A stretch of DNA of 64,000 nt from Amycolatopsis rubida (GTDB taxonomy: Bacteria; Actinomycetota; Actinomycetes; Mycobacteriales; Pseudonocardiaceae): assembly GCF_900115345.1 (NCBI RefSeq), contig NZ_FOWC01000015.1:146620-210619 (forward strand). The letters run 5' to 3'. Every line of letters starts with the position of its first letter. The stretch's first letter is position 1. A program made the translations under genes and the position numbers. Of the stretch, positions 42,526 to 50,340 are shown piece by piece. The notes under the pieces were generated by a model. It saw only the letters and a list, made by a program, of their open reading frames with translations. It was not told where the DNA came from and ran no database searches.

Positions 42526-43080
42526 ATCAGCTCCGAGACACGCATCAACGACCGCATCCGGGTGCCGGAAGTCCGGCTCGTCGGCCCCAACGGCGAGCAG
42601 GTCGGCATTGTCCGGATCGAAGATGCGCTGCGGCTTGCGCAGGAGGCGGACCTCGACCTCGTCGAGGTGGCCCCGCAGGCCCGCCCGCCCGTGGCCAAGC
42701 TCATGGACTTCGGCAAGTTCAAGTACGAGAGCGCCCAGAAGGCCCGCGACTCCCGCCGCAACCAGCATCTGACCGTCATCAAGGAACAGAAGCTGCGGCC
42801 GAAGATCGACCAGCACGACTACGAGACCAAGAAGGGTCACGTGTCGCGGTTCCTGGCGGCGGGCAACAAGGTCAAGGTCACGATCATGTTCCGCGGTCGC
42901 GAGCAGTCCCGGCCGGAGCTCGGTTTCCGGCTCCTGCAGAAGCTCGCCGACGACGTCACCGAGCTCGGCTTCGTGGAATCGTCGCCGAAGCAGGACGGAC
43001 GCAACATGATCATGGTGCTGGCCCCGCACAAGAACGTGAAGCCGAAGGCCGTCAAGGCCGAACCGGCTCCCGAGGCGTAA
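42526..43080 (+). CDS. infC: Translation initiation factor IF-3
   Basis: A 184-residue IF-3. The N-terminal domain starts ETRINDRIRVPEVRLVGPNG, the linker is Lys-rich (KFKYESAQKARDSRRNQ) and the C-terminal domain has KEQKLRPKIDQHDYETK and FRGREQSRPELGF. IF-3 keeps the 30S subunit free and proofreads the start codon. The strong site AAGGAGG (42515-42521) is followed after four bases by ATC, and no ATG, GTG or TTG exists in frame nearby. ATC is therefore taken as the start, a known feature of infC that lets IF-3 repress its own translation. Confidence 0.95.
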   Translation: MSSETRINDRIRVPEVRLVGPNGEQVGIVRIEDALRLAQEADLDLVEVAPQARPPVAKLMDFGKFKYESAQKARDSRRNQHLTVIKEQKLRPKIDQHDYETKKGHVSRFLAAGNKVKVTIMFRGREQSRPELGFRLLQKLADDVTELGFVESSPKQDGRNMIMVLAPHKNVKPKAVKAEPAPEA

Positions 43081-43110
43081 GCGCGCCCGGCGCCGACCAG
43101 CACAGTCAGC

Positions 43111-43135
43111 GGCACACCGGGTTTTCCGGTGTGCC
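43111..43135 (+). promoter_or_regulatory. Hairpin between infC and rpmI
   Basis: GGCACACCGG (43111-43120) and CCGGTGTGCC (43126-43135), five-base loop GTTTT. It is 26 bp before rpmI. It could attenuate, process or serve as an L20 contact. Confidence 0.55.
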
Positions 43136-43160
43136 GCCGCACGGAAGAGGACGAACAACC

Positions 43161-43355
43161 ATGCCGAAGATGAAGACGCACAAGGGCACGTCGAAGCGGG
43201 TCCGCATCACCGGTTCGGGCAAGCTGCGTCGCCAGAAGGCCGGCCGCCGCCACCTGATGGAGAAGAAGTCCAACCGCCTCACCCGCCGTCTCGAGGGCAC
43301 CACCGAGGTCGCCCAGAGCGACGTCGGCCGCGTGAAGCGCCTGCTCGGCCGCTGA
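43161..43355 (+). CDS. rpmI: 50S ribosomal protein L35
   Basis: A 64-residue, very basic protein with the L35 signature MPKMKTHKGTSKRVRITGSG and KLRRQKAGRRHLMEKK. Component of the large subunit. Lies between infC and rplT as in most bacteria. Confidence 0.98.
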   Translation: MPKMKTHKGTSKRVRITGSGKLRRQKAGRRHLMEKKSNRLTRRLEGTTEVAQSDVGRVKRLLGR

Positions 43356-43419
43356 GGCCCGCACCCTTTCCCGACCACCCCGGGGTCCTCGCACCCCCCG
43401 AATTCGACAGGATGGACCA

Positions 43420-43797
43420 GTGGCACGCGTCAAGCGGGCGGTCAACGCCCAGAAGAAGCGTCGCGCGACTCTCGAACTGGCCAGCGGTTACCGCGGCCAG
43501 CGTTCGCGGCTGTACCGCAAGGCCAAGGAGCAGACGCTCCACTCGCTCAACTACGCCTACCGCGACCGCCGCGCGCGCAAGGGTGACTTCCGCCAGCTGT
43601 GGATCACCCGCATCAACGCGGCCGCTCGCGCCAACGGCGTCACCTACAACCGGTTCATCCAGGGCCTGAAGGCCGCCGGTGTCGAGGTGGACCGCAAGAT
43701 CCTCGCGGACCTCGCGGTCAACGACGCGGCCGCCTTCACCGCGCTCGCCGAGCTCGCCAAGGCGAACGTCACGACCGGCGAAGCGAAGTCGGCCTGA
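43420..43797 (+). CDS. rplT: 50S ribosomal protein L20
   Basis: 125 residues, basic N-terminus ARVKRAVNAQKKRRATLELA followed by GYRGQRSRLYRKAKEQ and the C-terminal globular part with RQLWITRINAAARANG. L20 is needed early in large-subunit assembly and in other bacteria represses its own operon. GTG start with AGGATGGA upstream. Its stop overlaps the likely start of the methyltransferase gene. Confidence 0.98.
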   Translation: MARVKRAVNAQKKRRATLELASGYRGQRSRLYRKAKEQTLHSLNYAYRDRRARKGDFRQLWITRINAAARANGVTYNRFIQGLKAAGVEVDRKILADLAVNDAAAFTALAELAKANVTTGEAKSA

Positions 43798-44594
43798 CCG
43801 GCAGCATTTTCCGGCCCGGGGCGGATCCGTTCACCGAACGGACCCCCCGGGTCGTTGCCGCGCGCAAACTGACCCGGCGCGCGGAACGAGAGAAAACCGG
43901 TCGCTTCCTGGCCGAAGGGGCCAATGCGGTCACCTCGGCGCTGTCCTATGGGACGGTCCACGAACTCTTCGTGACCGAACGCGCCGCCGCCGCGCACCCC
44001 TCGTTGGTCGCGTCGGCTCCCCGTGTGTCGCCGATCACCGACCGCGCCGCCGCGGGCTTGTCGGAAACCGTGACTCCGCAAGGAATCATCGCGGTCTGCT
44101 CACTGGTCGACCGTCCACTGGAGACAGTCCTCGCCTCGGCCCGGCTCGTGGTGGTCCTGGTCGACGTCGCCGAACCCGGCAACGCGGGCACCGTGATCCG
44201 CGTGGCCGACGCCGCCGGCGCCGACGCGGTAGTCCTGGCCGGCGACACCGTCGACCCGCACAACGGCAAAAGCGTCCGCGCCGCCGCCGGTTCGACCTTC
44301 CACGTCCCGCTGGCCCGCGCCCGCGACATCCCGTCAGTCCTGACTGCCCTGCGCTCGGCTGGCCTCCGCACACTCGCCGCGCACGGTTACGCCTCGACCT
44401 CGCTCGAGACTGTCCGCTTCGGAGACCCGGTGGCGTGGATCTTCGGCAACGAGGCGCACGGCCTGCCCGAGGACGTCCTCTCGTCGGTCGACGAAGCGGT
44501 CCGGATCCCGTTGTACGGCAAGGCGGAAAGCCTCAACCTGGCTACCGCCGCCGCCGTCTGCGCCTACACCGCGGCGATGGCCGCACACCGCTGA
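43794..44594 (+). CDS. SpoU/TrmH-family rRNA methyltransferase, CTG start likely
   Basis: About 266 residues. An N-terminal L30e-like domain (RRAEREKTGRFLAEGANAV) precedes the SPOUT knot with its three motifs: VAEPGNAGTVIRVADAAGAD, WIFGNEAHGLP and IPLYGKAESLNLATAAAVCAY. It transfers a methyl group from AdoMet to a ribose in ribosomal RNA. No ATG, GTG or TTG lies between the rplT overlap and residue 50 or so; CTG at 43794 overlaps the rplT stop as CTGA, copying the ATGA/GTGA couplings around it, and is taken as the start. A GTG at 43599 deep inside rplT is the other option. Confidence 0.88.
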   Translation: MTGSIFRPGADPFTERTPRVVAARKLTRRAEREKTGRFLAEGANAVTSALSYGTVHELFVTERAAAAHPSLVASAPRVSPITDRAAAGLSETVTPQGIIAVCSLVDRPLETVLASARLVVVLVDVAEPGNAGTVIRVADAAGADAVVLAGDTVDPHNGKSVRAAAGSTFHVPLARARDIPSVLTALRSAGLRTLAAHGYASTSLETVRFGDPVAWIFGNEAHGLPEDVLSSVDEAVRIPLYGKAESLNLATAAAVCAYTAAMAAHR

Positions 44595-44596
44595 CT

Positions 44597-45147
44597 CTGC
44601 CGGATCTCCGGCACGTCCGCTGGACCGGCGGCACCCCGGCACAGGCGAATCAACGATCGCCCGCCGCCTAGCCGCCCCGCCGCCCGCCGCGGCTCCGTAC
44701 TGGCACGCCCTCCTGGCCATGGACATGGACCAACGCTGGGTCCGTCGCTTCCCGGACGCCCAGCTGGAGCCTTCCACTGGTTCCGCGGCGAGGCTTCCGG
44801 GCTGATTGCCGAAGACCTCCTCGCCGTGGCGCGGACCCCTGCGTCGTCGACGGCTTCCGGACCTCGCGCGCCTCCTGCCGGATGTCCCGGACCGGGTCGT
44901 CTGGCTGGTCCCGAAACCGGAGTTCCGCCACGCGGCGATCGAAGGCCGGAGCACACCGGGCGAGAGTTTCGCCTGGCGGACAAGCGATCCGGCGCGGCCT
45001 GCCCGGAACCTGGCCGAACGGCGCCGCATGTTCACGAGCCGCCTCTGCGAGGACCCCCCGCGGCTCAGACTGCGGGCGATCGAAGTCGGCATCCCCGATG
45101 ACGAAAAAGCTCTGATCCGCCAGACGACCAGCTGCTTCCGCCTCTGA
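44597..45147 (+). pseudogene. Decayed P-loop kinase-like gene
   Basis: Pieces of one protein occur in order in several frames: VRWTGGTP, then GTGESTIARRLA (Walker A region, with Glu for the essential Lys), LLAMDMDQRWVRRFPDAQLE, a stop, FHWFRGEASGLIAEDLLAVA in the next frame, DPCVVDGFR in another, and finally LARLLPDVPDRVVWLVPKPEF through to the end. This is a small P-loop nucleotide kinase-like protein common in actinobacteria. At least three or four frameshifts, a stop and the loss of the Walker lysine show it is dead. Confidence 0.75.
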
Positions 45148-45705
45148 TCCGGCAGCAGCCCGTTTCGCAGCGCGGGCTGGTACCGGGCGCGCCACCGTGT
45201 CAGCTTCTCGTCCGCCGAGCTGTTTCGGCTGTTCTGCCTCCGCTATGCCGAGGTACGTGGCCGGTCGCGAGCAGTTCCTGATTGGCTGACAGCAGTCCGC
45301 GTCGCCAGTGTCTCTCGCACTACCTGCGGGGGACCCGTTGTGCGGGACGCCTCGCCAGCCACCTGCGGGGGACCCGTTGTACGGGACGCCTCGCCAGAGG
45401 GTCATGAGTCTTTGCACTGGCCGCGGGCGGCCCGTGGGGGACGCCTTGCTGGGCGTCGTGCTTCCGGCCCGGCAATCCCAGGTCTCGCCTTCGCGGCGCC
45501 GATCACTCCCGAAATCTCGCCCGGCCGATCCGCTCCGCGGCCACCCGGGAGGGCGTCCCGGGCAGGCCCGCCGAGGGGCGGTGCTCACCTGATTCGCTGA
45601 CCTCCGTTCGGGTCCCGCGCGACGGTCAGTCGTGATCACGGGCCGGATCCGGCGCAGCCGCTCCGGAAGCGGAGGGTGAGCGGCCGGCCCCGGCGCCCGA
45701 TCCCC
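45148..45705. other. Gap before pheS
   Basis: About 560 bp with no supportable gene. It holds the direct repeats at 45322-45397 and GC-rich filler. It may be further debris from the decayed kinase region. Confidence 0.45.
45322..45397. repeat. Two 37-bp direct repeats
   Basis: Two copies (45322-45358, 45361-45397) beginning ACCTGCGGGGGACCCG and ending GACGCCTCGCCAG, differing at one base and two bases apart. A weaker third copy may follow near 45430. Recent tandem duplication. Confidence 0.85.
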
Positions 45706-45756
45706 TAGACTGAGCTGCCCGATGTGCACGTGCGGCGGCATGCCCGCGTGCCGCCG
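45706..45756 (+). promoter_or_regulatory. pheS promoter and leader hairpin
   Basis: TAGACT at 45706-45711 is a good -10, placing the transcript start near 45718. The leader then forms CGGCGGCA (45733-45740) with TGCCGCCG (45749-45756). No Phe-rich leader peptide is seen, so classic attenuation is unlikely. Confidence 0.45.
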
Positions 45757-45788
45757 ACAACACCAGTCCCAGCGGACGCCGAGGAGTC

Positions 45789-46844
45789 ATGTCCGGAGCC
45801 ACAGAACAGCCGGTCGACGTGCTCGCACCGGAGACCCTGCGCGCGGCGATCAAGGCGGCCGAGGACGCCTTCGCCGGCGCGGCCGACCTGGACGCGCTCG
45901 CCGCCGTCAAACCGGCCCATCTCGGGGACCAGTCGCCGGTGCTGCTCGCGCGCCGGGAAATCGCCGCGCTGCCGAAGCAGGAGAAGGCCGACGCCGGCAA
46001 GCGCGTCAACGAGGCCCGCCAGGCGGTGCAGTCCGCGTTCGACGCGCGGCGCGCGGCATTGCAGGCCGAGCGCGACGAGCGCGTGCTTCGCGAGGAGGCC
46101 GTCGACGTCACGCTGCCGTGGGACCAGGTCCCGCGCGGAGCCCGGCACCCGATCAGCACGCTGTCCGAGCGCATCGCCGACGTTTTCGTCGCCATGGGCT
46201 ACGAGGTCGCCGAAGGGCCCGAGCTCGAAGCGGAGTGGTTCAACTTCGACGCGCTCAACTTCGGCAAGGACCACCCGGCGCGCCAGCTGCAGGACACGTT
46301 CTACGCCGGCGAGGAAGGCTCCGGCCTGGTGCTGCGCACGCACACCTCGCCGGTGCAGGCCCGCAGCCTGCTGCACCGCGACCTGCCGGTGTACGTCGTG
46401 TGCCCGGGCCGCACCTACCGCACCGACGAACTCGACTCCACGCACACGCCGGTGTTCACCCAGGTCGAAGGCCTCGCCGTCGACAAGGGCCTCACCATGG
46501 CGCACCTCAAGGGCACGCTCGACGCGTTCGCCCGCGCGATGTTCGGCGAGAGCTCCACGACGCGGCTGCGCCCGCACTTCTTCCCGTTCACCGAGCCGTC
46601 GGCGGAGGTCGACGTCTGGTTCGAGGAGAAGAAGGGCGGCCCCGGCTGGGTCGAGTGGGGCGGCTGCGGCATGGTCAACCCGAACGTCCTGCGCGCGTGC
46701 GGCGTCGACCCGGAGATGTACTCCGGCTTCGCGTTCGGCATGGGCATCGAGCGGACCCTGCAGTTCCGCAACGGCATCCCGGACATGCGCGACATGGTCG
46801 AAGGCGACGTCCGGTTCACCCTTCCCTTCGGAACGGAGGCGTAG
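45789..46844 (+). CDS. pheS: Phenylalanyl-tRNA synthetase alpha subunit
   Basis: 351 residues. An N-terminal coiled coil that binds tRNA (ARREIAALPKQEKADAGKRVNEARQ) precedes the class II catalytic core: motif 2 region GRTYRTDELDSTHTPVF, PFTEPSAEVDVWF and motif 3 GFAFGMGIERTLQFRNGIPDMRDM. It forms the alpha2-beta2 enzyme with PheT and activates Phe. ATG with CCGAGGAG upstream. The stop overlaps the pheT start by one base. Confidence 0.98.
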   Translation: MSGATEQPVDVLAPETLRAAIKAAEDAFAGAADLDALAAVKPAHLGDQSPVLLARREIAALPKQEKADAGKRVNEARQAVQSAFDARRAALQAERDERVLREEAVDVTLPWDQVPRGARHPISTLSERIADVFVAMGYEVAEGPELEAEWFNFDALNFGKDHPARQLQDTFYAGEEGSGLVLRTHTSPVQARSLLHRDLPVYVVCPGRTYRTDELDSTHTPVFTQVEGLAVDKGLTMAHLKGTLDAFARAMFGESSTTRLRPHFFPFTEPSAEVDVWFEEKKGGPGWVEWGGCGMVNPNVLRACGVDPEMYSGFAFGMGIERTLQFRNGIPDMRDMVEGDVRFTLPFGTEA

Positions 46845-49414
46845 TGCGAGTCCCGGTGAGCTGGCTGACCGAGCATCTCGAGGTGGATGCCGACGTCACG
46901 CCGCAGGACCTGGCCGACGCCTTCGTGCGGATCGGGATCGAGGTCGACGAACTCAGCGAACTCGGCCCGGTGACCGGCCCGCTCGTGGTCGGCCGCGTCG
47001 CGGAGATCGAGGAGCTGACCGGCTTCAAGAAGCCGGTGCGGTTCTGCCGCGTCGAGGTCGGCGAGGAACCCGACCCGGAGCCCGACGACGCGGACCTGTC
47101 CGAAGAGGACGAAGACGAGGACGACGGCCCGCTGGAGAACGAGGGCCCGCACGGCATCAAGACGCGCGGCATCGTCTGCGGCGCGAGCAACTTCGCCGAG
47201 GGCGACCTCGTCGTGGTCGCGCTGCCGGGCGTGGTCCTGCCAGGCGATTTCGAGATCGCCGCGCGCAAGACCTACGGCAAGGTCAGCGACGGGATGATCT
47301 GCTCGGCGGCCGAACTCGGCCTCGGCGACGACCACAGCGGCATCCTCGTGCTCCCGCCGGGCACGGCGAGCCCCGGCGACGACGCGAAGGAGCTGCTCGG
47401 CCTCGACGACACGGTCATCGAGGTCACGCCGACCCCGGACCGCGGCTACGCGCTGTCGATCCGCGGCCTGGCGCGCGAACTGTCGAACGCGCTCGACGTG
47501 CCGTTCGGCGACCCGGCGATGCTCGACAACTTCCCGGAAGCCGAGGGCGAGGCCTGGCCGGTCCGGGTCGAGGACCCCGAGGGCTGCCCGCGGTTCGTGC
47601 TCCGCCGCGTCACCGGTCTCGACGCGACCGCGCCGACGCCGTGGCGGATCCGCCGCCGCCTGATGCTGGCCGGCATCCGGTCGATCTCCCTCGCGGTCGA
47701 CGTCACCAACTACGTGATGCTCGAACTCGGCCACCCGCTGCACGCGTTCGCGACCGGCTCCATCCAGGGCGACCTGGTGGTCCGCCGCGCGAAGGCGGGG
47801 GAGAAGCTCACCACCCTCGACGACGTCGAGCGCACCCTCGACGCGGACGACATCGTGATCGCCGACGACAGCGGCGTCATCTCCCTCGCCGGCACGATGG
47901 GCGGCGCGAGCACGGAGATCACGCCGGAGAGCACGGACGTGCTTCTCGAGGCGGCGCACTGGAACCCGGCGTCGATCAGCCGCACCGCGCGCCGGCACAA
48001 GCTGTTCTCCGAGGCGGCGAAGCGCTTCGAGCGCTACACCGACCCGGCGCTGTGCGCGGCCGCGGTGGAACTCGCCGCGCGGCTGCTGCGCCAGTACGGC
48101 GACGGCGCGATCCGCCCGGGCCGCACCGACGTCGGCGGCGTCGCCCCGCACGCCCCGGTGACCATGCCGATCAACCTGCCCGACCAGATCGCCGGCGTGC
48201 GCTACGAACGCGGCGTCACGGTGCGGCGGCTCGGCCAGATCGGCTGCAAGGTCCAGCTCAGCACGAGCGACCAGGGCGTCGGCCTGGTCACCGCGACCCC
48301 GCCGAGCTGGCGCGGCGACCTCGTGCAGCCCGCCGACCTCGTCGAGGAGGTCCTGCGGCTCGAGGGCTACGACAGCATCCCGTCGGTCCTGCCCGCCGCG
48401 CCCGCGGGCCGCGGTCTCACCGACGCCCAGCGCCGCCGCCGCGCGGTGTCCGGCGCACTCGCCGAGGCGGGCTACGTCGAGGTGCGCCCGTTCCCGTTCA
48501 TCGGCGACGCGGTGTGGGACGCCTTCGGCCTGCCCGAGGACGACATCCGCCGCACGACGGTGCGTGTGCAGAACCCGCTCGAAGCCGACCACGACCGGAT
48601 GGCGACCACTCTCCTGCCGGGTCTGCTGGAGACGTTGCAGCGCAACGTTTCCCGCGGCCTGAAGGACGTGTCGCTGTTCCACGTCGGCCAGGTCGTGCTG
48701 CCGAAGCCGAACCAGCTCAAGGTCCCGGACCTCGGCGTCGAGCGCCGCCCGAGCGACGAGGACCTCGCCGTGCTGGAGGCCGCCGTGCCCGCGCAGCCGG
48801 TGCACGTCGCCGTCGTGCTCACCGGCCAGCGCCCGCGCGCCGGCTGGTGGGGCAAGGGCGACCAGGCAGGCTGGGCCGACGCCGTGCAGGCCGCGCGCCT
48901 GGTGGCCGAGGCCGCAGGCGTGCAGCTCACGGTGCAGGCCGCCGACCTGCTGCCGTGGCACCCGGGCCGCTGCGCCCAGCTGCGCGTGGGCGACTGGCCG
49001 GTCGGCCACGCGGGCGAACTGCACCCGAAGGTCGTCGAGGCCCTCGGCCTGCCACCGCGCACGGTCGCCATGGAACTCGACCTGGACGCGATCCCGCTGC
49101 CCGACTCCCGCCCGGCGCCCAGCATCTCGGCCTACCCGCCGGTGCTGCTGGACGTCGCGCTGGTCGCCGGCACGGACGTCCCGTCCGCCGACCTCGCCGA
49201 CGTGCTCCGCGAAGGTGCGGGCGAACTGCTTGAGGAGATCACCCTCTTCGACGTCTACACCGGCGAGCAGCTCGGCGAAGGCAAGCGTTCCCTGGCGTAC
49301 AAGCTCCGCTTCCGCGCCGTGGACCGCACCCTGACCGTCGACGAGGCCACCAAGGCCCGCGACGCCGCGGTCGCCGCTGCCGGCGAGCGCTTCGGAGCGA
49401 CGCTCCGCGCCTGA
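46844..49414 (+). CDS. pheT: Phenylalanyl-tRNA synthetase beta subunit
   Basis: 856 residues. B1/EMAP-like tRNA-binding domain at the start (VPVSWLTEHLEVDADVTPQDL), B3/B4 editing domain around SAAELGLGDDHSGILVLP and ISLAVDVTNYVMLELGHPLHAF, B5 domain, the degenerate synthetase core (SLFHVGQVVLP), and the C-terminal ferredoxin-like anticodon-binding domain (PAPSISAYPPVLLDVALV). A strongly acidic insert (residues 82-103, EEDEDEDD core) interrupts the N-terminal OB-fold. GTG start overlapping the pheS TAG. Confidence 0.97.
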   Translation: MRVPVSWLTEHLEVDADVTPQDLADAFVRIGIEVDELSELGPVTGPLVVGRVAEIEELTGFKKPVRFCRVEVGEEPDPEPDDADLSEEDEDEDDGPLENEGPHGIKTRGIVCGASNFAEGDLVVVALPGVVLPGDFEIAARKTYGKVSDGMICSAAELGLGDDHSGILVLPPGTASPGDDAKELLGLDDTVIEVTPTPDRGYALSIRGLARELSNALDVPFGDPAMLDNFPEAEGEAWPVRVEDPEGCPRFVLRRVTGLDATAPTPWRIRRRLMLAGIRSISLAVDVTNYVMLELGHPLHAFATGSIQGDLVVRRAKAGEKLTTLDDVERTLDADDIVIADDSGVISLAGTMGGASTEITPESTDVLLEAAHWNPASISRTARRHKLFSEAAKRFERYTDPALCAAAVELAARLLRQYGDGAIRPGRTDVGGVAPHAPVTMPINLPDQIAGVRYERGVTVRRLGQIGCKVQLSTSDQGVGLVTATPPSWRGDLVQPADLVEEVLRLEGYDSIPSVLPAAPAGRGLTDAQRRRRAVSGALAEAGYVEVRPFPFIGDAVWDAFGLPEDDIRRTTVRVQNPLEADHDRMATTLLPGLLETLQRNVSRGLKDVSLFHVGQVVLPKPNQLKVPDLGVERRPSDEDLAVLEAAVPAQPVHVAVVLTGQRPRAGWWGKGDQAGWADAVQAARLVAEAAGVQLTVQAADLLPWHPGRCAQLRVGDWPVGHAGELHPKVVEALGLPPRTVAMELDLDAIPLPDSRPAPSISAYPPVLLDVALVAGTDVPSADLADVLREGAGELLEEITLFDVYTGEQLGEGKRSLAYKLRFRAVDRTLTVDEATKARDAAVAAAGERFGATLRA

Positions 49415-49434
49415 TCCGACGCTGTCCCCGTCCC

Positions 49435-49475
49435 GCGCTCCGGCCACCGGCCGGTCAGCCGGGGCGGGGGAGCGC
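49435..49475. terminator. Probable bidirectional terminator after pheT
   Basis: GCGCTCC (49435-49441) pairs with GGAGCGC (49469-49475); the loop contains the palindrome ACCGGCCGGT. It lies between convergent pheT and the alkylation repair gene. Confidence 0.5.
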
Positions 49476-49520
49476 TGGTGTCATGGCACCCTCCTTTCCT
49501 TTCCCTCGAACGGTTCCGCT

Positions 49521-50210
49521 TCACCTGAGGTGCTTCATCGCCTCCCGTGCGGACAGCGGGGACAGCCCCGGGTGCGCGAGGACGAACGCGCGGACCCACT
49601 CCGGCTCGGCGCGAGCATGATCCCGCAGCGCCCAGCCGATTCCCTTGCGCAGAAAGAAATCCCGATCGTCGAGGTTCGCCTCGATCGCGTCGGCGAGCAG
49701 CTCCTGGTCCACCTCGCCCTTCGCGCTGACCTGACAGATCACCGCAGTCCGCCGGCGCCAGCGATCAGCGTCTGTCATCCAGCGGCGCAGAACGGGCGTG
49801 ACCGCCACGCGGTACTCGCGCAGGATCGGCCCGACGCGGCGGATCGCGACCTCGTCGACGTGGTCCCACCACGCCCCGGTGACGATCAGCTCGTCGTACA
49901 TCTCCAGCAGTTCCGGGTCCTGCCATTGCCGGTAGGCGCGGTGCCCGGAGAGATCGATCGCCGCGTACCGCTCCTCGCGGTACTCCGCTTCCCGCCACAA
50001 CGCGAGCACGGTCCCGGCGTATGTCACTCGATCGGGCAGAACATGCTCGGCCAGGACCGTCTTCATGAGCTTGCCGCGCGGCGGTTTCGGTACGCCGCGA
50101 AACGGCATGGCGGACTTCATGTACGCCTGCATTTCCGGTGCCTTGACCGGGTCCGCCAGCTCGGCGAGCCCCGTCCGCACCGCGGTGATCAATGCTTCGC
50201 CCGCATCCAT
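49521..50210 (-). CDS. DNA alkylation repair protein (AlkD-like)
   Basis: A 229-residue HEAT-repeat DNA glycosylase-like protein. The AlkD/AlkC fold signature is visible: MPFRGVPKPPRGKLMK near the N-terminus, LWREAEYREERYAAI, then TGAWWDHVDEVAIRRVG, and DDRDFFLRKGIGWALRDHARAEPEWVRAFV at the C-terminus, where W, D and R contact DNA. AlkD removes N3- and N7-alkyl purines without base flipping. ATG at 50210 has GGAGG nine bases upstream. Divergent from the secreted hydrolase. Confidence 0.9.
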   Translation of the reverse strand: MDAGEALITAVRTGLAELADPVKAPEMQAYMKSAMPFRGVPKPPRGKLMKTVLAEHVLPDRVTYAGTVLALWREAEYREERYAAIDLSGHRAYRQWQDPELLEMYDELIVTGAWWDHVDEVAIRRVGPILREYRVAVTPVLRRWMTDADRWRRRTAVICQVSAKGEVDQELLADAIEANLDDRDFFLRKGIGWALRDHARAEPEWVRAFVLAHPGLSPLSAREAMKHLR

Positions 50211-50340
50211 TGAGGACCACCTCCATCGTCTCGGATCCCGACGATCGGGGGACAGCGCGGCTCGTGTCGGGAAACGAGATTCTGCCGCGCAGCCGGTAGC
50301 TTCGACGAGCCTTGGTTGCCGTCGGACGCAAAGGACCACT

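Noticed and set aside
45718..45789. Phe-rich leader peptide controlling pheS
   Set aside because: The short frame in the leader contains no Phe codons and the hairpin has no U-tract.
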